Assembly: GCF_024166365.1 (NCBI RefSeq)
Contig: NC_064821.1
Coordinates: forward strand, 54,091,093-54,155,092
DNA length: 64,000 nucleotides
Reading direction: 5' to 3'
Source of the DNA: Elephas maximus indicus
Taxonomy: Eukaryota > Chordata > Mammalia > Proboscidea > Elephantidae
Below the pieces are notes generated by a model, which was not told where the DNA came from, did not search any database, and saw nothing but the letters and a program-made list of their open reading frames with translations. The translations under genes were made by a program, and so were the position numbers. This document shows positions 34,210 through 45,210 of this stretch, piece after piece; the stretch's first letter is position 1, and each line of letters starts with the position of its first letter.

Positions 34210-34960
34210 ACCGACCCCCTGCATCAGCTCCCTCCCAGCCTCTCATCTTGTCCACTGCTCCCAGGCTGTGCCCAAGTGAGCCTTCAGAAATGCAAGTCTT
34301 TGTGTATGATTCTGCTTCTGAAAATCCTGTGTGCCTCTCCATGGTCAGGATCAAACTTGAACCCCTTCTGTGGCTCCTGAGATCCTGTAGGGCCAGCCCC
34401 CGCACTTCTCGTAGCCCCTGAAGCCCTTCAGGGACACCCCTACTCCTGTGGCTCCTGAGGCCCTACAGAGCCAGCCCTTCTTCCTGTGGCTCCAGAGGCA
34501 CTACAGGGCCAGCCCCCCACTTCCCATGGCTCCTGAGGTGCTGCAGGACCAGCTCCCTCTACCTGTGCCTCCTGAGGACCTGCAGGGCCAGCCCTTCTTC
34601 CTGTGGCTCCTGAGGTGAGCCCCCTACTTCCCATAGCTCCTGAGGTGCCACAGGACCAGCCCCCCTTCCCGTGGCTTCTGAGTCTTGGCAGGATCAGTCC
34701 CCGCCCTCTCCCTAGTCTCACTTCCTGCCATTTCACCCAAGTGGCCTTTACTCCAACCATTCTGGGCTCCCTGCAGGCTCTCCCAGACTGCTCAAAGCTT
34801 CCTTTTCATGCATAAAACTCCCACTGACCCTTAAGTGCCACTTCTGGGCAGACTCCCGTACCCCATCTGGAGCCTGAGCGCCTGCTGTATACGCCCTCAG
34901 CATCCTGTAGCCACTTATCATGGCCCTCAATGGATGTGTGTTGAGCACTTACTCTTTTCC
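34210..34960 (+). repeat. L2 LINE carrying an internal minisatellite
   Basis: The flanks of the tandem array read as L2 3' sequence: gcttctgaaaatcctgtgtg and ccatggtcaggatcaaactt before it, ctcacttcctgccatttcac and accattctgggctccctgca after it. The array appears to have grown from an L2 segment. Confidence 0.55.
34368..34708 (+). repeat. 38-bp minisatellite, nine units
   Basis: Units built on tgtggctcctgagg, then a gccctacagggccagcccc-type stretch, start near 34368, 34409, 34446, 34484, 34525, 34563, 34601, 34632 and 34669. Most units are 37-41 bases; the one at 34601 is 31. Units at 34525 and 34632 share a catggctcc/catagctcc start and ggtg variants, which suggests higher-order copying. 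Confidence 0.85.
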
Positions 34961-35518
34961 CTGTACTGTTCTCCATCCTGGGGGTAAAGCAGTGGACAGG
35001 CAGGCAAGTAAGGGAAGGACACAGTGAGCAAGTGAGTCTAAAGTGTCAAGTGAGGCCGAGGGAAATAGGCAGGGTCAGGGAGACAGAGTGATGATGGGGT
35101 CTTAGCTCATCAGCGGGGAAGACCTCTCAGAGGGAGCAGGAAGAAGGTCAGGGAACGAGCCATAGGTACCTGGGGACAAGCACTTAAGTACCTAAGAGAA
35201 GGAAGAGCAGGTGCAAGGCCCAGGAGGAATGGAGGGAGGCCAGCAGGTGCGTATCAGCGTGTGTGTATTTGTGTGTCTGTAGGAAGGGTCAGGAGGAGAT
35301 GGGGTCAGAGGGTTAGCTGGCTCAGAGCCTGCGGGGCGGGCAAGGACTTGGGCTAGCGAGCTGGCATTGCTGCACCGGCCTGATAAGATCTGACTCAGGC
35401 CTGAAAAGGCTCCCTCCTCACTCACATGGTGGTCTTGATTTCATCAGCTCTTTCCTGCTGCACTGAAGCTTGGTGAAGGCAGGGGCTGTGCCTGGTTTGA
35501 TCACCATTATGTCTCTAG
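34961..35518. other. Intron, nothing recognised
   Basis: A GT-rich patch lies at 35258-35282. No exon or element is recognised. Confidence 0.4.
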
Positions 35519-36021
35519 GTAAAGGACCTCTTTAAAGTGTTAAAAAGCACAGGTGTCACTTTGAGGACTAAGTTGTGCCTAACCCAAGCCATGGTATTTT
35601 CAATCGCCTCATATGCATTTGAATGCTGGAAAATGAATAAGGAAGACTGAAGAAGAAGATGCATTTGAATTATGGTATCAAATGTTGAATGTACCGTGGA
35701 CTGCCAGAAGAATGAACAAATCTGTCTTGGAAGAAGTACAGCCAGAATGCTCCTTAGAAGCGAGGATGGCAAGACTTCATCTCACATTCTTTGGACATGT
35801 TATCAGGAGGGGCCAGACCCTGGACAAGGACATCATGCTTGGTAAGGTAGAGTGTCAGCGAAAAATAGGAAGACCCTCAAAGAGATGGATTGACACAGTG
35901 GCTGCAACGATGGGCTCGAGCATAGCAACGATTGTGAGGCTGATGCAGGACTGGTCAGTGTTTTGTTCTGTTGTACATAGGGTCGCTATGAGTCTGAACT
36001 GACTTGAAGGCACCTAACAAC
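35519..36021 (+). mobile_element. RTE LINE 3' end, sense
   Basis: The frame at 35682-36002 retains NKSVLEEVQPECSLEARMAR and GRPSKRWIDTVAATMGSS blocks and ends with the RTE 3' signature gtcgctatgagtctgaactg and a CAA/CAG-rich end. Confidence 0.88.
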
Positions 36022-36313
36022 CAGCAGCAACACATCCCTTGGGCTTAGCACAGTGCCTGCCTCTTAGCAGTACGTTAAATGACTCCCACACAGCCTGTTT
36101 CCCCCTTAAACTCCATAGCCGCTGACAAAGCAGGGGCAGGGAGTTCGTGTTCTGTGTCATGTGAACCCTCAGCCCCCAAACACAGAGGCAAAGGGAAGCT
36201 TACGCCTCTGGCCTGACATCCGCTGTTCAACATGCTTGCACAGTCCTGGTGGGCACAAGCTTGTTCTCTGTCCATCCGGCCCCTATCTGGCGTTTGGATA
36301 CCTGTAAATCACA

Positions 36314-36536
36314 GGAGCCCTGGTTGTGCAGTGGTTAAAGCACTCAGCTGCTAACCAGAAGTTTGGTGGTTCAAACCCACCAGCCGCTCTGCAGGAGAAA
36401 GATGTGGGAATCTGCTTCCATAAAGATTTACAGCCTTGGAAACCCTATGGGGCAGTTCTTTGTCCTATAGGGTCGCTATGAGTCGGAATTGACTTGATGG
36501 CAGGGTTTTTGTGTGTGCATTTTTTTTTTTTTTTTT
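36314..36536 (+). repeat. SINE class A, long subtype, with poly-T end
   Basis: Head ggagccctggttgtgcagtg, long-subtype module (gcaggagaaagatgtgggaa, taaagatttacagcc), tail identical over 21 bases with the RTE LINE end (36467-36487 against 1602-1622), then an 18-base T run. Short flanking match aaatca. Confidence 0.9.
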
Positions 36537-36543
36537 AAATCAA

Positions 36544-36897
36544 AGGGGGCAGTGGCAGTTCAGTAGCAGAATTCTCACCTTCCATGTGGGAGACCCCATT
36601 TCAATTCCTGGTCAATGGACTTCATGTGCTGCCACCACCTGTCTGTCAGTGGGCACTTACGTGTTGTTATAAAGTTGAACAGGTTTCAGCGGAGCTTCCA
36701 GACTAGGACAGACTAGGAAGAAAGGCCTGGCCATCTACTTCCGAGAATCAACCAGTGAAAACCCTATGGATCACAACAGTCTGATCTGTAACTGATCATG
36801 GGGATGGCCCAGGACCAGACAGCCTTTTATTCAGTTATGCATGGAGTTGCCATGAAGTCAGGGGCCAAATCAATGGCAGTGAAGAACGACAACAAAT
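36544..36897 (+). repeat. SINE class C
   Basis: tRNA-Gly-like head (cagttcagtagcagaattct), leader module (gcggagcttccagactagga, gaaaggcctggccatctact) and RTE-type tail (gatcatggggatggcccagg), directly behind a class A SINE. Confidence 0.88.
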
Positions 36898-37799
36898 CAC
36901 AGGTGCCGTGTTCAGCAGTTGAGGACAATGTGGGCAGGATGAATATGAAACTGTCCCTCCCTCATCTCTCCTACCTTCTAACCCTCCCACCCAGAGAATG
37001 GGCAGCGTCCCACTTAGGAACAACCAGGTGTCTTCTCTGAAGTTATTCTCTCCTTTTGGGATGGGGCATCCCGTGTGTAGGCCAAATGCCACAGTTCCAC
37101 ACCAGCTGCACCTGGTCCACCCTGCTCGAATTTTTGGGGGATTGGATGCCAGGGCCGTTCTGGATACCATGTGTGCATATGGGTTCTGTGGGTTTGTTTG
37201 AAAGGATGGCCTTTTGTTGGCGGAGTAATTTTAGTTTTTGTTGGCATCCGAGACAAAGCAGCCTTTCAACGCACCCGCAGCATATAGGCAGCCAGTATTT
37301 TTTCAATGAGAGTGCAGGAAATTTGCCAAGTCGTTTGGGGCCTGTAAATTAGGCCTTGTTTAAAAATTTAGATAAAGCCCAATGTGAGAGAGAAATGCTT
37401 TCATAACATTAAACGTGAATTACACTGAAAACCCCTTTCAAGTTAAATGGAACCATTCTCTGTGAGCACGGAGACATGAAATGCTTCAAATGTCAAAAGA
37501 GTTTTCATTTATTGTCCCAAGTGAAACGGAGGCATTTTATGTGGCTTAATAGTTCAGACGCACATGTAAATGGAATTCATTTGGAGAATGTCGAGCTACT
37601 TCTGAATCTATTTTCACAAACCTGCCTGATTTCATTTCATCTTTGCAGTAGCCCTGCAAGGTGTGGGTACCACTGTCCCTGTGCTCTGGAAGCTTGGCCT
37701 GAGTCACAGAGAACCATTCCTGTCAGCTGCATGCTTGCTACTGACATGTCACCCTCCTGTCATTGATCGGTAACAGAACCAAAAGTATTGCCACATCTT
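36898..37799. other. Repeat-poor intron, candidate conserved noncoding DNA
   Basis: About 37330-37640 is AT-rich, undecayed-looking and free of transposon phrases. No protein-like frame is convincing. Confidence 0.4.
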
Positions 37800-38610
37800 A
37801 AACATTAATTCTTTTTTTTATTGTGGTGAAAAGATACACGAGGAAACCCTCGCCAATTCAGCAGTTTCTACGTGTATAATTCATGATGTGGGTTCCATTC
37901 TTCCTATTATGCAGACTTTCTTTCTTGCTATCGTTTTCCAAATTATTCCAGGGCTTCGAACCCCTGCTGAGAATTTGTATTTCTAACGAGTTCCCTGCTG
38001 AGAATTTGCATTTCCACCCCAGGTATACTGAATCAGAATCTACATTTTAGCAAGATCGCCAGGTGATTCTTGTGTATAACTTCCTGGGAACTTGTTAGAA
38101 AGCCAAATCCTTAACAGAGTTTCAAACCAGAATGAACCGGTTTGAATCCCTGAATTGTTCTGCCCCCATTAACATAAACTCAATGCCCTCTAAGCAAAAA
38201 AATCTCCCTTTCTCTCTCCCTTCCATCCCTGGTAAAAAAAAAAAAAAATTTTCTGGTAACCACTAAGAATCTTTGGTTTCTCTATATTTGCTTATTTCAT
38301 GTGAGTGAGATCATACAGTATTTGTCTTTTTGCTACTGATTGGTTTGCTCATCGTCACGTTTTCAAAGTCCATCCATGTTGTGGCATGCATCAGGACCTC
38401 GTTTCTCTTTATGGCTGAGTAATACTCCATTCTGTGTATATATTACATTTTGTTTATCTACTCACCTGTTGATGGCCGTTTCGGTTGTTTACACCTTTTG
38501 GCTGTGGTGAATAGTGCTGCAGTGAGCACTGGTGTGTACTATTTGCTTTCTTACTTTCATTTCTTCTGTGTATACATCTAGGTTTGGGATTGTTGAGTCA
38601 AAACATTAAT
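37800..38610 (-). mobile_element. L1 LINE 3' end with an inner insertion
   Basis: Inverse L1: ggctgagtaatactccattc, gtgagtgagatcatacagta, cagtgagcactggtgtgtac correspond to the end of L1 ORF2 and its 3' UTR. The piece at about 37960-38110 carries a doubled gctgagaatttg segment and looks like a separate old DNA element. Confidence 0.75.
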
Positions 38611-40016
38611 TCTTAAAGAGACCTTTGTTGGACCAACTGGAGGCGGTCTCACAGATAACCAGTGGTCCCCAAGAAAGGGAAGTAAGGTTGGCTTCAGTTT
38701 ATTTGTTAGTGTCTGACATTGTAAAAATTATCTTTTTGTTGTCTAAGAGCCTTTACATTGGTTTGTCTTATTTGCCATTCTGTCTTATTTACTGTCTCTT
38801 TCCAGTTGCATCTCTCTTCTCTATAGGCTGGTCCTTTAGCCCATATACTATGTCACTTAGGATGTGGCTAGTTGCAAGGAACAGAAACCTGAACTTAAAC
38901 TGGCTGAAATGGTAAGGACTTCCATGATTGAAAATCTTAAAGGCAATGTGCCCACAATTCAATCCATATCACTCCACCCTTTGCCCCCCCATTCATGTCT
39001 TTCCCATGTGCAAAATATATTCACCCTATCCTGACATCCCCAAAAGTCTTAACCCACTCCAGCATCCACTGTAGGTCCAAAATCTCATTTCCTGAATCAT
39101 CTAAATCAGGTATGGGTAAGACTCTGAGGCAAAATTCCTGTCCATCTATAGACCTGTGAAACCTAGGACACAAGTTATCTGCTTCCAAAGTACAATGGTG
39201 GAAGAGGCATAAGGTAGACATTCCCATTCCAAAATGGAGAAATTGGAGGGAAAGAAGGAGTCATGGGTACCAGGCAAGTCTCAGGTGAGGTGACCAAGCC
39301 CTGGCTTCTGCCTCCCTTCCCCACGTTGCTTGCTCAGTGCTGGCTCCATCCTCACAGTCTTTTCCCTTCTTATCCCAGGATGGCTGTCACTGGCTCCAAA
39401 GTACCTTGCTTCCTTGTTCACATCCAGTGGGTAAGAACTAACTCCTCCTCCAGTCTGTAAAAATAGTCCTAGACTTAGGTCTGATTGAATCAGTTGGGTC
39501 ACATGCCCACTAAAGTCACTAAAGTGAGAGCCGGGGAGCTGTTGCTGGATTATGCTGTTTCCTTAGACCTAAGCCATGCTGTGGACCTACAGCTAGAGTA
39601 AGCTCTGGCATGCTGGTCAAGGTTAAACAACAACAAAGGGCAGAAAGGCTCTGATGTGTAGCATTTACCGATTTCCATGGTATAAATACTCCAGCTATGA
39701 CTGATTTTGAACTACAGAGGTAATGTCGCTGGACGTGGAGTTGGGCACAGAGGCAGGTAATTGGCTGTCAGACCAGGTCACCACTGTAACACTTCCCTGA
39801 AAGTTTGTGGACTACATAGAAGGAAGGATGGATCCACAAGCAAAATCAGAGAAGGAATTCCAGGGAGCCAAACCGAGCCAATCCTGGTCACACCCTCCCC
39901 CAGATGCCTCAGACTCTCTGCTACCACTGAATTCAGTTGGTCCTTCACTGTCCAGCTTTAAGCCTGCAAACCAGCTGCCAGTAAGTGTTTCCCATCCCTT
40001 CTGCGACAGTGTGGGT
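38611..40016. other. Intron with possible MaLR internal remnant
   Basis: About 38990-39280 (caaaatctcatttcctgaat, acaagttatctgcttccaaa, cattcccattccaaaatgga) resembles MaLR internal sequence in inverse orientation, from memory and unconfirmed. The remainder is unassigned. Confidence 0.4.
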
Positions 40017-40450
40017 AGTGGAGAGAATGTAGCTTGGACTAGAAAATCTAGCTTCAAGCCAGGGCCGCAGTGCAAATCCCTTAACCTCTTTAAGTGCCTT
40101 TAACCATAGGAAAAAAAAAGTTTCCCTCAAGTCAACTTCAATTCAGGGCGACCCCATTTATGTCGGTAGAACTGTACTCCATAGGGTTTTCACTGCCTGA
40201 TTTTTTTGAAAGTAGGTCACCAAACCTTTCTTCCAAGGCACCTCTAAGTGATGTCGAATAGCCAACCTTTTGGTTAGCAGCCTGGTTCGTTAACCATTTG
40301 CACCACCCAGGGACTCCCAACTGTAGAAATATCATAGTAATAACATCTCCCCCAAAGGACCATTGTGAGGATTAAATGAGATGACAACTGTGACTATGCT
40401 TTGTAAACCGTAATGGGCTTTGCATATATAACTGTGAGCTGTGTCTGTTA
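40017..40450 (+). repeat. MIR split by a class B SINE
   Basis: MIR-like front (cagtgcaaatcccttaacct) at 40017-40109 and 3' half (attgtgaggattaaatgaga) at 40320-40450 lie either side of the inverse SINE. Confidence 0.6.
40110..40319 (-). repeat. SINE class B
   Basis: Inverse copy after an A run: caagtcaacttcaattcagg, ggtcaccaaacctttcttcc, head ttgcaccacccagggactcc. Confidence 0.87.
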
Positions 40451-40497
40451 TTCTTCTCTAATAGATTTCCCACCCCAAGAAGACCACAATTGAACCA

Positions 40498-40712
40498 TGT
40501 AGTCTAGCAGACAAACCATGAGCCCTGTCGGTTCAAATCTCAACCCTGCTATTTACAAACTATGTGACTATGGGCAAGTCACTTCACCTCTCTGAGCTTT
40601 TGTTTCCTCATCAGTAAAATGGTGGCTAATAATATGCCTTATCTTGAAGGGTTGTTGCAAAGACTGAATAAGATAAAGCATGTAAGATGCAATAAATGTG
40701 AAAGTCATTATT
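40498..40712 (+). repeat. MIR SINE
   Basis: gcaagtcacttcacctctct, ttgtttcctcatcagtaaaa, ttgaagggttgttgcaaaga. Confidence 0.78.
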
Positions 40713-41189
40713 TTTTACAACAAATTTCATATCTAGCAGACATTAATCACCACCTCCCCACCCCCCCGCCAGCATTTTTTGGTTTAGAGATTCATCTTTC
40801 CCTCACTCTCAGGCTGCAAGGTTCATGGACCACACACTCTTCCATGTTTTGGGATTTAAGCCAAATACCGTAGTTATATTCCCTGACTGTCATAACTAGT
40901 TCAAAGATAAGCCCACCATTCAGGTTAGGCCAACCAGAGTGAGTCCAAGAGCTTTTTTGGAAGTGGCTCCTTTGCATTGGGACCTAGAGGAGTTTGAAAG
41001 GGTGCAGCTGCTGCAGCCATTTTGCTACCATGAGGTGAGAGCCAACTGGCATATGGGGCCAAGAGATGGTCGGAGCTAGCATAGTTTGAGTCTGGATCAA
41101 GCTCCCCTTCATCCCGGGATATTTCAGTTATATACCTCCATATATTCCTTTTCTCTCTTTTTTCTTAAGCTACTTTAAGCCTAAGAAAA
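40713..41189. other. Intron, nothing recognised
   Basis: A C run is at 40761-40767. No exon or element is recognised. Confidence 0.4.
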
Positions 41190-41395
41190 GAGGCCTGGTG
41201 GTACAACAGGTAAACACTCAGCTGCTAGCCAAAATGTTGGTGGTTTGAACCCAACCAGCGACTTCATGGGAGAAAGACATGGTGATCTGTCCCTATAAAG
41301 ATTACAGCCTAGAAAACCTTATGGGGCAGTTCTACTCTGTCACATGGGGCCATCATGAGCAGAAATCAACTTGATGCACCCAACAACAAGTCTGA
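41190..41395 (+). repeat. SINE class A, long subtype
   Basis: Head ggcctggtggtacaacaggt, module gggagaaagacatggtgatc with cctataaagattacagcc, and a CAACAAC-type end. Confidence 0.87.
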
Positions 41396-41751
41396 GCTAG
41401 TTTGGATTGGGAACGAGGAGAGTCCTAGTTGATACGTTTCAGCTGGAGAAACTAACCCTTGGAAAGGTGGCTCAAGGAGGAAGAGCTGGCTCTGTGGGTG
41501 AAGGTGGAGCAGAGGCCCAGGCCCAGGCCCAGGACCCCTGGCTCCAGCTCCTGTTTTCTCCTACCACTGGGCTCTGTCACCACCACCGCCACCTCGGAGG
41601 ACTCCTGCCCAACCTTCCAGCTGGCGGCTCCTGCGTGCACAACAAGACGTGTGACTCCACATCACAACTTCACACATCACACTGCGTACTGGACAGAGCG
41701 CAAGAGAGGACAGGAGCTGTGTGCTGGGCTGACGGGATTTTCCTCCAGTAC
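41396..41751. other. Intron, nothing recognised
   Basis: GC-rich with a short CCCAGG tandem at 41515-41534. Overlapping frames on both strands (41407-41803) come from this composition. Confidence 0.4.
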
Positions 41752-41947
41752 TAGAGAGGTGAAACCTGGTGGTATAGTGGTTAAGAGTTTGACTGCTAAC
41801 CAAAAGGTCGGCAGTTTGAATCCACCAGCTGCCCCTTGGACACCTTATGGGGTAGTCCTACTCTGTCCTACACTGTCGCGATGAGTCGGAATTGACTCAA
41901 CAGCAGTTGGTTTTTTTTTTTTTTCCATTTTTTTTAGAGAGGTGAAA
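41752..41947 (+). repeat. SINE class A with 13-bp target-site duplication and T tail
   Basis: Body 41765-41934 between perfect copies of tagagaggtgaaa. The 3' end is T-rich (tttttttttttttttcc, then tttttttt). Confidence 0.95.
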
Positions 41948-42617
41948 ACTTACAGGGAGGCAGTTGCTCGTCCAGCTGTCCAGGAAGCTTGTGGACAAAA
42001 TGTGCCTCAGTGGGTTGTGTCTCTGAAGCTCTGTGTTGTTTTCATCAAAGAGGAAAGGAATGTGGTGGGAGCAGTCTTGGGGTCAGCTCTCTTAATATCA
42101 CACCACGATTTTCCACACGCACCCCCAGGTTTTTAACAGACGTTGTTTTGATTGGATTTGAAAGCTAGGAGAGGACAAACTGACACATTTTCACAGTTCG
42201 CTGTCACACCAGAGCATGATCACCAAATTGTTAAGTTAAAAAAAGCAGGAAGGGAGCAGCTTGTGTGAAACATCTCTGTTGCGATTCCAGGTTTCTGAGG
42301 CATAATTCTCACCCTCCCTCCCCACCCAATGATCATTTACAGGTCCACCTTGCTTAATGTAACCAGTGTTTTCTGGGATGGGGGTGGGAAGGGATCTGAG
42401 GTGAATGTCGAAATAAGTTTGTCAGTCAAAACATGTCTGGAACACATTGGGAGTACTTGCTCTTATTTTAAGGTAAACTTCTGTGACGGATAACAACTGT
42501 TTAGCGGTTGCATTTTAAGAGAATTAAATGTGAATCCTTTTGCAAATAGAAGAATCTTTCTGCTGGGGAAAGAATTACCCAGGTGTCTACATCAGAAAAT
42601 GACTCTATGGTAAAATT
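41948..42617. other. Intron, nothing recognised
   Basis: No gene or named element is recognised. Confidence 0.4.
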
Positions 42618-42942
42618 TAGATTGTCGTTGTTGTACCATCAAGTCGGCCCCTGACTCATGGCCAAACACTTTCTGGTCTGGCTCCATCCCATGATTGGTT
42701 TTAGATTAGATAGTTGTTATCCATAGAGTTCTAATTGGCTGGTTTTCAGAAGTAGATTGACAAGCTTTTCTTCCTAGTCTGTCTTAGTCTGGAAGCTCTG
42801 ATGAAACCTGTTCAGCATTATAGCAACACACAAGCCTCCACTGAGAGATGAGTGGAGGTTGTGTATGAGGTGCAGTGGCCAGAAATCAAACCGAGGTCTC
42901 CCACATGGAAGCTGAGAATTCTACCACTGAACCTCCAGTGTC
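42618..42942 (-). repeat. SINE class C
   Basis: Inverse copy with tail (gtcgttgttgtaccatcaag) and tRNA-Gly-like head (gaaatcaaaccgaggtctcc, gctgagaattctaccactga). It has a longer tail-leader junction than other class C copies (ttggttttagattagatagt). Confidence 0.85.
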
Positions 42943-42960
42943 TTCCACAGTTATATTAAA

Positions 42961-43123
42961 CCAGAAACCAAACCAAACTTGTTGCCGTCGAGTTGATTCA
43001 GACTTATATTGACCCTATAGGACAGAGTAGAACTACCCCATAGAGTTTCCATGGAATGGCTGGTGGATTCGAACTGCCTACCTTTTGGTTAGCAGCCACG
43101 TTCTTAACCACTGCGCCACCAGA
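42961..43123 (-). repeat. SINE class A
   Basis: Inverse copy from aaccaaaccaaacttgttgc to cactgcgccaccag, complete. Confidence 0.88.
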
Positions 43124-43619
43124 ATTTTATGTGTTGAGAAGAGCAAGTGGACTGAAGATTCACGGTGGAAGTTTTAAAATTTTCTGAGAAATTGAACAAG
43201 CTCCTACCAGAGGAATCCTTCCTTTGGATCATCTTTTTTTTTTTGCTTTTCTAATCTTGTTTCCACTCATTTTCCTGCCCCTGGCAAGGCCACAGGTAAC
43301 AGCTTTTCCCTTCCAAGAGAACTCACATCGTTCTGCTAGCACTGAGCAAAGGAAGTGAAGATTCCCAGTGTAGAGCCTGCAAAGGTCCATTTGTTTGACT
43401 TCATTCCACAGCTACCATCCACATCCCTAACCTTGGCCACCTTTGTGGGTGCCCTTGTTGTAGACTGAGCTAGGCGTGGACTGTGGCTGGACCTGAACAA
43501 ATTTGTCACCTGTACCAGCGGAATAGCTCAAGGCATTCACCCTTTATGATGGCCGTCTCCTCTTTGGAAGGGCGGATAGGGCGCTCTTCCTATTATAAGA
43601 TCTCCTAATAATTATTAGA
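43124..43619. other. Intron, nothing recognised
   Basis: No exon or named element is recognised. Confidence 0.4.
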
Positions 43620-43643
43620 CATTGTAGTAGGAAGAATAATGGC

Positions 43644-43708
43644 CCCCTACAGGGTCACTATGAGTCAGCATTGACTCAGTGGCACTGGGTTTGGTTTTGT
43701 TTTTTGGT
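43644..43708 (+). repeat. SINE 3' fragment within the LTR
   Basis: Only the RTE-type tail is present: tacagggtcactatgagtca, cagtggcactgggtttggtt. Confidence 0.75.
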
Positions 43709-44134
43709 AAATATGTCTATACGTCCTAATCCCCAAAACCTGTGACTATGTTTCCTTGCTTGGTAAAAGAGGCTTTGCAGGTGTCATCAAGTCAAAGATC
43801 TTGAGATGGGAAGATTATCCCGGATTGTCTGAGTGGGCCCATTGTAGTCACAAGAGTCCTTATAAAAGGGGGACAGGAAGGTCAGAGTCAAGAAGGAGAT
43901 GGTATCGATGATGGAAACAGACATTGGAGTGATGCCATTGCTAGAAGGGAGCCATGAGCCAAGGAACATAGGTAGCCTCTAGAAGCTGGAGAAGGCAGGA
44001 ATGAATTCTCCCTCAGAGCTTCCAGAAGGAACACAGCCTTGCCAACGCCCCGATGTTAGCCCAGTAAGACCCATTTCGGACTTACGAGCCCCAGAACTGT
44101 AAGATAATCAATCTGTGTTCTTTTAAGCCACTAC

Positions 44135-44357
44135 CAATCGCCATCAGGTTGATTCCAACTCATGATGATTCCATGAGTGTCAGAGCAGAGCTGTGTTCAT
44201 AGAGTTTTCAGTGGCTGATTTTTTGGAAGTAGATGGCCAGGGCTTTCTTTCAAGGTGTGCCTCCAGATGTACTTGAACCTCCAACCTTTCAGTTAGCAGC
44301 CAAGTGTGTTAACTGTTAGCAGCCAAGCATGTTAACCATTTGCACCACCCAGGGACT
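44135..44357 (-). repeat. SINE class B with internal head duplication
   Basis: Inverse copy in the MLT1 LTR. A 23-base head segment is doubled in tandem: gttagcagccaagtgtgtta and gttagcagccaagcatgtta. Confidence 0.87.
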
Positions 44358-44569
44358 TTAGCCACGAAGTTTGTGGTAATTCGTTACAGCGGCCTCAGGA
44401 AATGAATGCAGAGACTCATCATACAAAGCGTCCAGCCTCGACTCTCAGACTCCCCAGAACAAATTCGTTCTTCCTTTGCTGAGTCAGAACTGCTTTAGGT
44501 TCCTATACCGCCTCAGGGGCATCATTATGAAAATAAGTCCCCATTATATTAGTCCGGTTAATGGGAAAA

Positions 44570-44780
44570 CCAGTCCCTGGGTGGTGCAAACAGTTCAGGA
44601 GCTCACTGCTACCTGAAAGGTTGGAGGTTTGAGTCCATCCAAAGTCACCTCAGAAGAAAGGCCTGGTGACCTTCTGAAAAATCAGCCATTGAAAACCCAA
44701 TGGAGCACAGTTCTACTCTGACACACATGGGGTCACCGTGAGTCAAGGTCAACTCCATGGCAACTGGTGCTCGTTTTTGG
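44570..44780 (+). repeat. SINE class B
   Basis: Head ccagtccctgggtggtgcaa with B-box-like ggaggtttgagtccatcc, middle gaagaaaggcctggtgacct, tail gtgagtcaaggtcaactcca. Confidence 0.88.
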
Positions 44781-44892
44781 TTGATAGAGAGCTTGAGTTG
44801 GCAGGATGTACAAGCGGTCAGATTTACTATGCTGTTAAAAAAAAAAAAAAGGACAATTTGGAAATGAGAAAAATGCCACAGTTGCTTATAGC

Positions 44893-45210
44893 TGTTGTCG
44901 TTGTTAGTTGCCATCAAGTCAGCTCCGACTCATGACAACCTTATGCATAACGGAAGGAAACGTTGCCCGGTCCTGTGCCATCTTCACAATCTTCGTGGTA
45001 CGTTTGAGCCCATTGTTGTGGCTGTTGGGTCAGTCCATCTCACTGAGTGTTTCCATCATTTTTGCTGACCCTCTACTTTCCTAGCCATGATGTCCTTTTC
45101 TAGTGATTGGTCTTTCTTGATGACATGTCCAAAGTAAACAAGTTGAAGTTTCATTATCCTTGCTTCTAAGGAGCATTCCAGTTTTATTTCTTCTAAGACT
45201 GATTGCTTTC
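44893..45210 (-). mobile_element. RTE LINE 3' end
   Basis: Inverse copy from ttgtcgttgttagttgccat to aagactgattgc. The minus frame 45056-45304 keeps VLEEIKLECSLEARI and SLEKDIMA blocks. Confidence 0.85.

Larger units (their letters stand above)
43620..44400 (+). mobile_element. MLT1-type LTR interrupted by two SINE pieces
   Basis: MaLR phrases run in order across the interruptions: gaagaataatggcccc, gtctatacgtcctaatcccc, cctgtgactatgtttccttg, ccttataaaagggggacagg, ccagaactgtaagataatca and the terminal gtttgtggtaattcgttaca. Confidence 0.75.

Noticed and set aside
34368-34708. Repeat array considered as CRISPR
   Set aside because: Units are contiguous and degenerate with no unique spacers; the host is a mammal.
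41407-41884. Overlapping open frames on both strands resembling a small gene
   Set aside because: The frames overlap antisense frames, arise from GC-rich sequence and run into a class A SINE with a target duplication; there is no domain or splice pattern.
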